DNA of 64,000 nt, from positions 1,054,001-1,118,000 of the forward strand of contig JANFAH010000003.1 of NCBI GenBank assembly GCA_024663395.1. The letters run 5' to 3'. The position numbers and the translations under genes are program-made. Under the pieces are notes generated by a model. That model had not been told where the DNA came from. It saw only the letters and a list, made by a program, of their open reading frames with translations, and did no database searches. This stretch comes from Pisolithus tinctorius. Its lineage: Eukaryota; Basidiomycota; Agaricomycetes; Boletales; Pisolithaceae. Each line of letters starts with the position of its first letter. Position 1 is the stretch's first letter. Below, piece after piece: positions 47,655-59,900 of this stretch.

Positions 47655-48257
47655 ATGGGATTGGACAGGGGCCAGGGATAGCTTAAGGCTCAGCCTTAGC
47701 TATAGAGTAGACTCAAGGGGTAATACAGAGTTGAGGATAATACTAAGTTGATATTCTGACTGGAGTGCTACAAAGTATGTACATGGGTTAAATATGTGAG
47801 GCTGGTCTGGGGTAACAAACATAGAGCCAGACTTGTTAATAAGCTATTAGCAAGGTGATTAGCAAGAGAGGACAGCCATAGAGGCTGTGCTGAGACTAAT
47901 AGTTAAAGTCCAGGTGACCAGCATAACTGGAGTCAGAACAGATTTTGTACAGTAAGCAAAAGTCAGATGAAAGGACTAGACTAAATACAGCACAAGCAAT
48001 GGAAAACAGACCAGAGTTATGTCTGGGTGACCTGGACATGGACCTGGGAGGACTGGGGTGGAGCAGTGCAAGGCTGGGAGGCTGGAGTGGACCGGAGATA
48101 GGGGTAAAAGACTGGACTTGAGATATTTAGGCCAGAGTTGGGTTTCCTAGGGCTGGAGTTAGGTTTTCTAGCCTGGACTAGGACCAGACTTGACCAGAGA
48201 TAGGGGCTAGAGGTCCAGAGTGGACTGGGCTTCAGTCCAAGAGTCATGGATATGACA
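47655..48257 (-). repeat. LTR B4, truncated, reverse orientation
   Basis: Family B LTR whose U3 start TGTCATATCC lies at 48257 on the minus strand. The other end is missing. It contains the uninterrupted version of the site into which element D jumped in B1 (48041-48065). Confidence 0.75.
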
Positions 48258-49215
48258 GTGGGAGGGAAAACTCCAAAAGTATCAAGAGTCTGAACCTCTG
48301 GAGGAGTGTTGAGTGAAGAAGCAATGGCAGCCAGTGCATCAGCAACTCCAAGGATTGCTGCAGGACCAGTCACCTTGGCATGTTTTTTCTTCAACAAAGG
48401 TGCTGGGGTATCAGGGGAGGTACTGGCAGCATGTTCTTGCTTCAGTCTGTGAGAGGATGTAGGGGTCTACAAGATTGTGAAGGTGGGTCATAATAAATAA
48501 ATTGTACACAATTATGCACCTCATTTTCCTCTTCCTCATCAGTGGAAGGCCACAAAATACTCTTGCCAGCCTCTGGAGTTAATGAAATAGTCCTGCCTGT
48601 ATCAGGGATGTGAAGGGCACCCTCCCCTGTAGCATGATGCCCTTCAATGAGACTAAGAATATCATCATAGAGTGGGAAAGGATTGTAACACCAAGGCTTT
48701 GCCTTGGGATGGGCCTACAACATGGCTGAAAATATGTTCATAAGAGAACTGGGTCCATAGACCTACCTCAAGGTATTTCACCCACACAGATTCTTCAGCA
48801 GTAGCCATCTTCTTTGTCTCATCCCAACCAAAGCCAGAGGCAGTGATCAACTGCTGCACAATGAGACAATTGGCCTTGAGCTAGTGTGATGCTCAAAACT
48901 TCAGAGATATCACATGAAACAGTCAGAAATGATAATCACTGTAGCCCAATGATGAGAGCAGTTCCTTGCAGTCTCTGGGGCACCACCACTCGCCTCATGG
49001 CTATGCTCAAGTGCCTTCACAGCAGCTGTGAATGCCATGGACTTGAAAGTCCCATTATCTGCAGAATTCCCACTTGCATAGGTCTTGAGGGTGTTGAGAA
49101 GTGCTGTATCATCACTGGTGCTCCCTTGGCATTACAAGGAGCCTTTGTATTGTCATGAGAAGTTGTGGAACTTGCAGGAGCTTGATTGGTGGCCTGAGAT
49201 GTATGAGCCATACTT
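48258..49215 (-). pseudogene. Myb/SANT-like transposon-associated protein relic
   Basis: Read on the minus strand across small frameshifts: DTALLNTLKTYASGNSADNG, FTAAVKALEHSHEASGGAPE, then LITASGFGWDETKKMATAEE and SVWVKYLE, an apparent intron, and PFPLYDDILSLIEGHHATGE. This is the Myb/SANT-like DNA-binding protein that is highly repeated in basidiomycete genomes and often linked to DDE transposons. Interrupted at its end by LTR B4. No transposase was recognised next to it. Confidence 0.7.
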
Positions 49216-49406
49216 GTAAAGACAGTAGTAGTAGGGTATTAGTAGTATGAAACTTGAAGATAGAGTATCCCAAGGTCAAATGGAGTGTGGCAGACTGTTT
49301 CAAAACAGCAAGGGCAGACTCATCCATTTGCAAACTGTGGGAAAGCAAAATGAAACAGAACAGTTGCAAACAAATGGAAATGGAGGGCTGCCAAATGGGC
49401 CCTTAC

Positions 49407-50141
49407 TGTCATGACCATGCATTCATTCTAAGTCTTCACTCACTCCACACCCTCTTCCACTGGTCATTCACTCACTCTGCACCAACTCTGCCCACCTCCT
49501 GTCATTTACAAACCATCTCTGCTCCAACTGCTGTCAAACTTGTACTGTGCTCCTACTGGACCACATGGACCATTCTCTGAGGGGTCATGTGACTACCCTT
49601 TGGACTTCTCCCTGACAGACACACAGTCAGGTACTCCACAGCACATGCACCATGTGGTCCAGCATCTGGACTGTTCCCTTTTTGGGATGTACTATGTTAC
49701 CCATTCATATGTCCTCCATCTACCCTTCATTCATTGTCTAGGAAGTTTTGCTTGAAAATTTATGAGTCTCCATTTGTCAGTTCTGATTCTGATTGCTGTA
49801 CCTCCATAGTAGTATAAATGCATGTATCGTACTCTGTTGTTCTTCAGTACAAATATCAACTTAGTTCCTACTCCCTCTGTCTCCGACTTCTGTCTGTCAG
49901 AGTTACCTCCAACTCTCCATCTGTACTCTCCCTCTGAAATATGAGGGCTGAGATCATGCAAGGGGGTAGCACACAAGCTAAACCCAATGCCCTCACTCCA
50001 CTCTGCCTTTGTCTTGGCAGACTTCATTCCTGCCAACACTCCACCAGTTGGAGTTCAGTTCCTTCTGTTGGACTTGCTTCCAAACCTCTCCCCAGACCTT
50101 GTCTAGCATCAGAGTTGGTTGGAGTAGGCCTGGACTTGACA
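49407..50141 (+). mobile_element. solo LTR C4
   Basis: 735-bp family C LTR with target duplication CTTAC (49402-49406 and 50142-50146). The start motif here reads AGTACAAATAT. Confidence 0.9.
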
Positions 50142-50146
50142 CTTAC

Positions 50147-50475
50147 TTGAAAATTGTGGTATACTTATCCATGAGTGACCAGACATTGATACCATTTTCA
50201 TTGATGAAATTTCTTATCATCTTGGAGCCTCCAAATATGCCAGAAGTTTGACATCCTGCAGGGTCCTGTCCAATATACATTACTGCTCCAACTATCTCAA
50301 TATCCTTGAGATTGGACCACACCTCTGCCTGTGGAATGATGAGAGTCAATGGCTGCACAGTTGCAACCACATACCAATCCAGAAAATTGTGTCTTTGCAT
50401 AGTCCACTCTAGCTGCAATAGATTTGACAGATTGGTTAGTTGATGCAGTGGAGGAGCTCTCTCACTCCACTCATA
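50147..50475 (-). other. open stretch of unknown origin
   Basis: The minus strand is open for over 110 codons (for example HQLTNLSNLLQLEWTMQRHN and GAVMYIGQDPAGC). I do not recognise a domain. It lies between LTR C4 and a foldback-element copy and is most likely another transposon remnant. Confidence 0.35.
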
Positions 50476-51180
50476 CAGTGAGGGACAAAAGCGTTGCAAT
50501 GTTTGTGAGGTGTGACTTGTTGCTGATGTATCTCGGGCTATTCTGCACAGATAATCATGATACCTATACCATTGGAAAGGGGTGACTCTAAGCTTTCCAG
50601 AGCACTAAGGATCAGTCCAAACAAAGCAATACATGCCGAGATACACCCTATTCTTTCCAAAAAGTGCATTGCAACACTTTTGTCCCTGACTGGTGAAACT
50701 GTGAAAAGTGACCTTTTGATGGGATTGAGGGCATGGAGGATGGGAAAATATGATTACATAATAGACCACATGATCATCCAGATGATTTGTCAGCATGTAA
50801 ACAATGACAAACATTGGACTTGTACCATTAATCCTCCCTCTTTTACCACAACTCATGAAATCATCTCTCTAGCTCACATGGTCATTTTCTCAAGGAATTC
50901 TTATCAAATACTGGTGGCCACCACAGTTCCATCAGTATAACATGCTCTCAGAACCATCAGTCCCTTAAAAAACCTGCTGTCAGTCATTTCCTGGACTGTT
51001 TCCCCCCCCATGCCTGATGTGTTCTGGGACTAATCAGTACTTGGAAGGCTGAAAATGTTATGGAGGTCAATCTGGCACTTCAGAACATGATGTACAAACC
51101 AGTCCCCTCTCAGTCTCACCCCAACTTCCATACCAGTGTTCCTGTGCCAGAAATGCATTGATTGAGAGGGGACTGGTTTG
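50476..51180. mobile_element. half copy of the foldback Tc1-like element
   Basis: Begins after TA with CAGTGAGGGACAAAAGCG and follows the left arm of 44748-45980 closely to about 51030. It then runs through the spacer-like sequence to a junction with gypsy element G at 51180. The last 86 bp are framed by an inverted repeat CAAACCAGTCCCCTCTCA / TGAGAGGGGACTGGTTTG (51096 and 51163). Confidence 0.75.
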
Positions 51181-51434
51181 TTGGGCTGCCATTCCTGTTC
51201 ATTCATTGTTACTGTGAATGGTTGTGCTAGGTCTGCATCAGCACATTGTCTGTTCAGTTCATGTTGGAGGTCACTTAGCATCATCCCTCTGTTAGTATCA
51301 TGTGTCTTTTGCACTAGTACCATTGGTGTGACATGTTTGATCCACAGGATATTGGCTTGCTTGATGAGGTTGGCTTCTAGCATTTGATTTACCCACTTGT
51401 GCATGAACTGACATTGTGGTGGGTTCATTGGCCA

Positions 51435-52299
51435 TGTCATGACCATGACACTGACATAAGCCCCTAACACCTACTCTGCCCTCTTCCAACATGTTCCCAC
51501 ACTTCTCTGCCCTCTTCTGACACATTCCCATGCTCCTCCAACCCTCCTAACACATCTCCACACCTCTCCAAGGTCCCCTGTCCATGTTCTGACCAACTCT
51601 GCTCAATTCTGCCCTCAGGCTGGTCATGTGGAGGCCAGACCTTCATCTGTGCCTCCTCTGAGGCCTGGGTCAGCTCAGTGGGCTGTCAGACTTGTGGCCC
51701 TGCATTCCAGATAGGGTTCCACCCTCATGTCAGTTTTTCTCCATTCTTCTGCTCCTTCAGTATTTACCCTCTCTCCCTTGTTAGTAGTTTCCTTGTCTCA
51801 GTTAAGGTCCCTGTCATCCCTATCCTCTATCCCTTGTGTCAGAGGGACTGCTAACCTGTCATATGCTTATTGGTTTGCATTCTACACTGCACCACCCTTG
51901 ACCTACATCATATATAAGGCCACATAGTACTCCAATGTAATCAGTATGAATATTGAATAAAGTCCCCACTTCTGACTCCCTCTAAGTTCCCTCCAGAGTT
52001 TCATCTCCACTCCCTCTGAGTCCACTCTACCTCTGAAATATGAGGGCTGAGCTTGTGCAAGGGGGCAGTGCACTAGCTGAACCCAATGCCCTCTCACCCA
52101 ACCTCCAACCTCCAACCTCCAACTCTGACTCTGACCTCTGCCTCTGAAACTTTCCTCCATACCCCTCTGCTCACTGTTTGTTGCATATCTCACCACCCAG
52201 TGGTCAGATTCACTTCAGACTTTGACTGCTGTACTCTGCAGCCCAACCTGCTCCTACTCCGCCCTAAGAAGAAGTCAGGGGTGTTGTGTGACCTTGACA
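51435..52299 (+). mobile_element. solo LTR F1
   Basis: 865-bp LTR, TGTCATGACCATGACACTG to CCTTGACA, with target duplication GGCCA (51430-51434 and 52300-52304). A TATA-like TATATAAGG lies near 51911, and a CCTCCAA-type microsatellite near 52100. A second copy starts at 63698. Confidence 0.87.
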
Positions 52300-52640
52300 G
52301 GCCATTGGTTTACTGTTGTTCAAAAAGTCATGTCATCCCATACATTTAGATCAATCTGTGCTCCTGGTATTGGTAGTACCTTGCCAAGGGAGCAGGCAAA
52401 TATATCTGTGAATTCTGCAATTAGCTCCGTCACCTTCTGTTTTTCTTCTTCTGATAGATCACTGCTGATCTTGACATTTTGCAGAATGTACTTTATCCTT
52501 GGTGATGTGAACAGATCTGTTAGCCTCATGAATATTTTTTCTGTGTCTGTTGGTTGTGTTTCTTTGACACTTTCTGGTTCACCCATTGTGCTTGTGGCAT
52601 TGACTCATATTTTTCATTCTTTGTTTGTTTTGCTTGGTCC

Positions 52641-53380
52641 TGTCATGACTGTGTGTTCATTCTAAGTCCTTCCTCACTCCACACCCCCTACCACTGGTCA
52701 TTCACTCACTCTGCACCAACTCCACCCACCTTCTGCTGTTTATGAACCATCTCTGCTCTGACTGCTGTCAGACCTGTACTACTCTCCTACTGGACCACAC
52801 AGACTGTTCTCCTGGGGGGTCATGTGACTATCCTTTGAACTTCTCCCTGACAGCATGTGGTCAGGTACTCTGCAGTGTGTGCACTGCATGGTCCAGTGCC
52901 TGGACTGTTTCCCTTTTGTGATGTTCTGTTCGGTGTTACCCATTCATACGTCCTCTGTCTACCCTTCATTCATTGTCTAGGAAGTTTTACTTGAAATTTT
53001 ACACATCTCCATATGTCAGTTCTGATTCTGATTACTGTATCTCTGTAGTAGTATAAAAGCATGTATCATACTCTGCTGTTCTTCAGTATGAATATCAACT
53101 TAGTTCCTACTCCCTCTGTCTCCATCTTCTGCCTGTCAGAGTTACCTCTGACTGACTGACTGTCCCTCCCTCTGAAATATGAGGGCTGAGATCATGCAAG
53201 GGGGTATTGCACAAGCTAAACCCAACACCCTCACTCTGCTCTGCCTTTGCCTTGGCAGACTTCATTCCTGCCAACATTCTGTCAGTCAGAGTTCTGTCCC
53301 TTTGAGTCAGACTTGCTTCTGAACCTCTCTCCAGACCTTATCAAGCATTGGAGTTGGTTGGAGTAGGCCCAGACTTGACA
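52641..53380 (+). mobile_element. solo LTR C5
   Basis: 740-bp family C LTR inserted in element G, with target duplication GGTCC (52636-52640 and 53381-53385). Confidence 0.9.
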
Positions 53381-54682
53381 GGTCCTGGATTCCTGGTGAA
53401 CTGGTTTTGTAGTGTCACAGTGGTTGTGTCATCTGTAATTGTGACTTCATCTGTGGTGTAGTTGTGTTTATAGTGGTTTTCCAAACAGGAAAGACCACCT
53501 GCCTCCACTGTTGAAGACTTTGAAGGTTCCTTTGGCTTCTACTCTATTCACCTGTATTGTCCCTGACCACATTGCTTCCAACAGAACAACTGTTCCATTT
53601 GCCATACATAGTGTTTGCTTGGAGGGTTTCCACCCTTGTAAGTTGTGCCTGATTTTACTGAATACCAATGAGCACATGGCACCCATCCTGGCACCATCAT
53701 CAAACAAGGCCTGAACTTGTGCTGAGTCAGTGCTGTCTGGGTTTTTAATGGTTGTCAATGTGTGAATAGGACAGGTTTGTCTGCTGCATCTGTCCACTGG
53801 CCTTGGTTGCTGCATGTCATGGAGTAAAGGTCAATAACTTGTGTTATGACAGGTGGTACATGCAAACCAGAGCAAGCCAATGTAGATACATTTGATGTTT
53901 GGGTAGTTGTGCTGTCCTTCACAGCAACCTGACATTGTTTTCCTGATCCTCTTGTGCTATGAGTCTGATGGTATGTGCAACATTCTTATTGAATGGCCCA
54001 AGAATCCTATTGCATAGTGCCCTCCATGCTGTTTCATGACAGCTTAGCCTGGATGAGTCCCCCTCTGAGGCTGGGCAGTCTCTGCTTCTGTGACTGTGGG
54101 TACCACATCTAAAGCATTCCCCCAAGCACACCATTGCTGTTCCTGGTTTGAGCAGGTATGGGGTGTGCTCAGTGATTCACAACACTTCTCTGTGCTTTGC
54201 TGTCCATGCTGTGAGTTGTGCAATATACATTTTCTGTCCCTCCTCATCACTCTGTTGTTGTGGGTACTGATCTAGTCCTCTCTGCACTGTCTCCTTTAGC
54301 TCTTCTGTGGTTTCACATGTGCCCATACTTTTTGCCATCCTACTGTCTTGGTTACTCCAACATCTTCTTCAGGCAATCTAAGCACTAGTTGTTCTGTCTG
54401 GTATTCTTCTGATGTCTGTGTTGCATTTTTTAGTGTCAACCACCTAGTGTTAAATGCTTTGGCTAGTTTGTCCCAGCTAGCACATTGTGTGGCTGTGAGG
54501 TTTTCATACCAGTGCTCCACTGGAGAGCTTGTCCCCAGGTAGTTGGCTAGGGCTTTTATCTTCTGTGTATCAGTAGCCAGTGGGTTTAGGAATAATATGC
54601 TACAGTTGAATGCCTTAAGGAAGTCACTTGTGTTTTCTGTCTCTGTGCAGTCTCCATAGAAGAGAGGCACTGCTTCTGCCAT

Positions 54683-55577
54683 TGGTCATGGACATGGCAG
54701 GGGTGCTTGTGGTAATGATGGAGGTGGGGGTGGGGGTGCCTGTGATGTTGACAGAAATGGGGGTACCTGTGGTATTGACTGGGGTGGGAGGTGTGGTGTC
54801 AAGGTACTTGACCGGGCTGAGTTAGCTCATTCTCTGTGGGTAGTGCATACCACTGATGAGGCTGGGGGGTTGGGAGTGCTACTGTAGGGAACACTGTGAA
54901 GAGGTCTTCATCTTCTGGGTGTTCCGGGGAGTTTTCTCAGGTTGGTGGGATCCCATGTATAGATGTATACTCCTGTGGTGACAATGGCAGGTACTCTTGC
55001 AAGGATGATAGCAGAATATCCAGTGATTGATTACATGATGGGAATGAGTAGCCACTGGTGTATGGGGTTCCAAGGGGTGACCATGCTGCTGTGATCTCCA
55101 GTGTATGTGAGGACATGAACTGGCCTTGTACATTTTGTGGTTGCCTTCTGCAAGGCAGATTGATAGCAGTATGGTGGTTGCTTCTAAGTTAGTCACTCAG
55201 CTTGTTCTTTTGTACCCTCTGTACACATGTGGGCCATGCAGTTGCCTTGCATTTGTTCACTAGTGTTGGTATGGTATTGGTATAGTGAGTATGGTGCAGT
55301 GGTGCTGTCTGGGTCAGTTCCACTCTTGTCACCACATGGAGTGGTCAGACTTGACTTTGGTGGGATGAACTGAACTTGTAGTGTCTTGTATCATAACTAT
55401 ACATGTGCCTCTGCATGTCTGTGTGTGTGTCCTTCTGACTAAGCATGCTGTGGCTGTATCCTCACCTCCTGTCCCTGGGCCTCCCTACTCCACAGTGCCA
55501 GAAAGGAGGCCAGGAATGTGCAACCTGGTAGATCAGTAGCATATCCCTCCCATGGTACCTGGAGTGGGAGAGAGCTT
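54683..55577. other. probable leader of element G and unidentified repeat DNA
   Basis: CpG-poor DNA upstream of the gag of G. The plus strand is G/T-rich with (GGGGGTG)-type runs near 54720. No conserved domain is visible on either strand. Confidence 0.4.
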
Positions 55578-56010
55578 AGCTTCACCCTGACCTCCATACC
55601 AGTTTCCCCTTCACAGAAATGCATTAGTTAATGAGTGATTGGTTTGTTTATGATAGGATGAATGCCAGATTGGACCTCCACATCATTCTCAGCTCTCACA
55701 GTACTGATTAGTTCCAGTGACACATGGGGCATTGGTGGGGAAACAGTGCAGGAGATGACTGCCAGCAGGTTTCTGAAGAGACCAATGGTGCTGATAGCAC
55801 ATTCTATTGATTATACTATAGTGTGCACCAGCATTTGCTGAGGTTGCCCTGAGAGAATGTCCCTGATGAGCCAGAATGGTGATTTCTTGATTTGTGTTAC
55901 AGCAAGGAGGCTTAGTGGTGCAAATCACTGTTTGGCATTGTTTGTTTGTTGACAAATCATTCAGTAGACCATGTGATCCATTATGTAAACATTGGTGAGC
56001 ATCTCACCAT
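55578..56010. mobile_element. diverged copy of the foldback element
   Basis: Matches in order the right half of 44748-45980 (CCTCCATACCAG, CAGAAATGCATT, ACTGATTAGT, CCTGCTGTCAG-like and ACAAATCAT blocks) with many substitutions. Terminal repeats are not recognisable. Confidence 0.6.
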
Positions 56011-56243
56011 GTTTTATATGTGTTCCCAAGGACTACATCCCCAGTATATCACAAAGTTACATAATTGTCCCAATGGGCTCTCATTTTCATTTGGGTATTC
56101 TGTCATCAGTTTCTATCCAAATATTATGTAATATGGCTCATCAGAAAGCCATGACCAGCTGCATTGGTCCATTCACCAATACCTTGGACTCAATAATGAT
56201 AGTGCACTTGCTACACCATGATTAATGAAAAACATGAGCCACT
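56011..56243. other. unidentified repeat-zone DNA
   Basis: Short AT-rich stretch between a foldback copy and LTR C6. No feature seen. Confidence 0.35.
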
Positions 56244-56961
56244 GTATCTAAGTCTTCACTCACTCTGAACCCTTCTCCTCCAGTCATTCACTCACTCTGC
56301 ACCAACTCTGCCTGTCCTCTGTCATTTACAAACCTTCTCTGCTCTAACTGCTGTCAGACATGTACTGGTCTACCATTGGAGCATGTGGACTGTTCTCTGA
56401 GGGGTCATGTAATTTCCCTTCAGACTTCTCCTTGACACCATGCAGTCAGATACTCTGCAGCATGTGCACTGCATGGTCCAGTGCCTGGACTGTTTCCTTT
56501 TTGGTTTGTTCTATGTTACCCATTGTGTGTTTTTCATCTTCCCTTCATTCATTGTCTAGGAAGTTTTTACTTGAAAATTTATGAGTCTCTGTATGTCAGT
56601 TCCAATTCCAGTTACTGTACTGCTGTAGTAGTATAAAAGCATGTACCATACTCTGCTGTTCTTCAGTACAAATATCAACTAAGTTCCTACTCCTTCTCTC
56701 TCCATCTTCTGTCTGTCAGAGTTACCTCTGACTGTCCATCTGGTCTCTACCTCTGAAATATGAGGGCTGAGATCATGCAAGGGAGTAGCACACAAGCTAA
56801 ACCTGATGCCCTCACTCTACTCCACCTCTGTCTTGGCAGACTTTGTCTCTGCTGACACTCCACTACTTGGAGTTCTGTTTATCTGTGTTGGACATTCTTC
56901 CACACCTCTCCCCAGACCCTGTCTAGCATTGGAGTTGGTCAGAGTAGGCCCAGACTTGACA
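56244..56961 (+). repeat. LTR C6, damaged at its 5' end
   Basis: Family C sequence from CTAAGTCTTCACTCACTC to GACTTGACA, with TATAAAA and the AGTACAAATAT motif. The first ~20 bases are lost or rearranged, and no target duplication was found. Confidence 0.75.
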
Positions 56962-59900
56962 GTCCCCCCTTCTCCCTCTCCTCCATCAGAGCCCCATTCA
57001 TGAAGCATTTATTGACTTTGCTGAGAGGATGAATGGGTGGGAGACATGATTGCCTATGCTCCCATTACCCCACAGACCCCCAATGCCCAAGCCCTTTGAC
57101 ACCTGACTCATGCCATCCATTTCTGGATTTAATACTTCCCCATCTGGAAACACCATCCATCTGTCATCCAATCTTTTGATCTAGTGATGTCTCTGCTGAG
57201 ATCTGACATGCATTGCCACACCCTAATGTGATATCAGTGCACTTACTCAGTTTCTAACATTCTTTGACTCATACTGTGATGTTTTGACTGTCCTTGACTC
57301 ATTTGTTGTCAATACTTACCAATCCTCTCTGCTTGCTTACTTTTCATTTCTTGCTTACTCATCATGATTACTCATTGCTTACAGTCCCTACTCATTACTC
57401 ACCAAGTGTTTGTGCCTTGTTTGTCATTGGCTGCACTCCCCCCACAGTATATAAACCCCCCTGTACTTAGCTACAACCCAAGTGAATCAGAAGTTACTCA
57501 GGAACCAGTTCAGCTCATCTCAGACTTAACTCATTGTCAACAGTTGAGGCTCCATGAAGGGGTCTATCTGTCATCACTCATCATCTGTGATAGTTGAGGC
57601 TCCATTAAGGGTCTATCTATCACCATTCTTTATCTGAAGCTTTATCCTCACTTAGTCAGCACTCTTGCTTAGTCATCCCTCTGCTCTGGCATAACTTGTC
57701 ATTGACTTACACCAGGAGCACATTCTATCCAAGTTCCTTACTGCAATCAGCATCTCTCTCACAGTCATCATCCATTCATCCATTTCTGCACAACTCAACA
57801 TCAACTTGTGCCAGGAGTACTTTTGGCTGAATACCTTCACTCTGTTCAGCATCCCTCACCCTCTCATCACTTGCTCATCCACTCCTGTGTAACTCATCAT
57901 TGACTTGTGCCAGGAGCACTCCCCTATTTTTTTTCTGCCCTCCAGGTACCACAGAGGCACACCACCACTCATTTCTATTTGTCTTTGGTGTTGGTTTTGG
58001 TTGGTTCACACCACCTTTCCACACTTTGACTCATGCTGGCCTTGTCAACCCATTAGGAACTGAAGTATCTAGGTCATAGGGAACCAACTAGCCCACTCAA
58101 TAGGTGCCTGTTGGTGGCTGAGTGTAGTGCAGTCACCTATCCATGCCTAATACTAAAAGTTTGCTAACCCCCCTGACATCAACCCCACCTTGGAGCATGG
58201 ATTTGCTTGCAAGACACCCTGGCCCTTGGCCCATCTGACAAACCCCCAACTCTGCTAGTCTGCTTCCCAACTCACCCACTTGCCCCAGAACTTGTATGAT
58301 TGGATGGCCCATTCAGGTACTAGCTAACCCCTCACCTTCCCCCTAACCATCACCACTGTCACCCCACCATTGACTCTGGAACTGTGGTCTTACCAGTTGT
58401 CTTTCTACCCTGTCTGCCAGTCTCCACTGGCCTCCCACTCCTCTCAGGCTCTGTTTCTGGCCTTCACACCCACACTACTGACCCTGACACTCCTTGCTAT
58501 CCCTGTACCAGTCCAGCCTGCCCTTCCAGTCTTGCATCTCTGGTTTGAAGCTTTTCCAGCCTTACAAAAGCTTTCTGGAACTGGCCTTGACACCTGTCAA
58601 GCCAGTCTCTATGTTCTCAGTATTCAGATTTACAACTCTGGTGGTAGGACTCCTACTACCACATCTAGTATTCCTCTCAGTGGTCCTGGCCCACACCTTG
58701 TACCCCTGTAGACTTGGGAAGTCTACCCTAAGAGGGGGATAAGGGACCTCACTAGTGACCTACTCTCTTCCAAACCCCTGTCTGTTACCTCTCCAGTGCC
58801 CTCAGCACAACTCCACTCAGTCCCTGCACACCAGTCCCCAGTTCCTTGGCCCAGTTCTTGCATCCTGAAGCACTCCTGAACCACCCACCCCTTGGTTCCT
58901 CCCAGCCCTTGACATCAGTGTTGGTACTCCAGTCTCACTACCCTGGCAGTTCTCAGCCTTGGTGGTTTTGTGCTCACTGGTCTCTCTGGTCTTGGCCTCC
59001 TGTTGTCAGCCCTTTGGCTGGATAACCCCTAGGCCCCACCTGGTCTCCAGACCCCCTGAACCAGTCCTCCAATGGCTTTTCTTGGCCTTTGGGCTTCTTG
59101 CCACTGGATAACACACCTCTGACCAACTCCAGACACCCCTAAACTGGACTCAACACCCAGACTCACCTCCTGCTGACGCTCCTGGGCCTTTGTTGAACTG
59201 GTCTCATGACCTGCTGGTCCCTGGTTCATGCCTGGCTATGTCAAGCCCTCCAGTCCTTGTCCAAACCCAACTCTAGCTGCCTAGACAGTCCCCAAGCCCT
59301 CTCTGGCCTCTGGAAGCTCACATGGCCCATTTCATTGGCACTTTGCCTTGCCACTCTCTGCCTTGGACTTCCATCTCACTACCCCTGATTACCCTGGTCT
59401 TGGTGTTAGCCCACTGACCTACACTTTTTTGGCCTCCCATTATCAGCCCACCAGCTGGATAGCACCTTAGGCCACCCCCAACTGTTGGAGTTTATCCCTT
59501 TTACCTTAGTTGTGGTTCACCGAGCACAGCATTACATAATCCAAAAGCGGACACTTAGCAGTTTATTTTTCCTTACTGCACCTCAGCTTCAACCAACTTG
59601 AAGTCTGAGGTGGGACTCCTTCCATTCATTATATTGGAACACTTACTTACCTACCTACAGTATATTCCTCTCTATAGGTAGTTAATTGTTTTAGCTTCAA
59701 CCAACTTGAAGTCTGAGTATATTCCTCTCTATAGACTTGACAATCCTGCAGCTCATCATCCTCCAAAACCAACCACCCCAGCCCTCTCAGACACCTTTAG
59801 ACCAGCCCCCAGGTAGCTCCTCTGGCCCTGTCTGACTTCAGGCCAGTCCCCTATTGGCCTTTCCAGCCCCACAGCCCTGTCTGACTCCAGACCAGTCTCC

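Larger units (their letters stand above)
51181..54682 (-). pseudogene. gypsy element G relic (gag, zinc knuckle, protease, start of RT)
   Basis: Minus-strand remains of a third gypsy lineage. Gag at 54682-54296 (VPLFYGDCTETENTSDFLKA, YLGTSSPVEHWYENL), zinc knuckle CFRCGTHSHRSRDC near 54110, protease near 53730 with ALFDDGARMGAM, then RT N-terminus EFTDIFACSLGKVLPIPGAQ (52500) and NPPQCQFMHKWVNQMLEANL (51400), ending before the catalytic YxDD. Solo LTRs C5 and F1 interrupt it. It is truncated at 51180 by a foldback copy. Its gag differs from those of A, H and D. Confidence 0.8.

Noticed and set aside
49407..53380. C4 or C5 as the missing 3' LTR of element A
   Set aside because: Each has its own perfect target duplication (CTTAC, GGTCC), so they are independent solo LTRs, and no polypurine tract precedes them.
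58720..58740. Polypurine-like AAGAGGGGGATA suggesting a 3' LTR
   Set aside because: No LTR start follows, and the same motif occurs inside pol of H (about 37990), so it is more likely a decayed coding linker.
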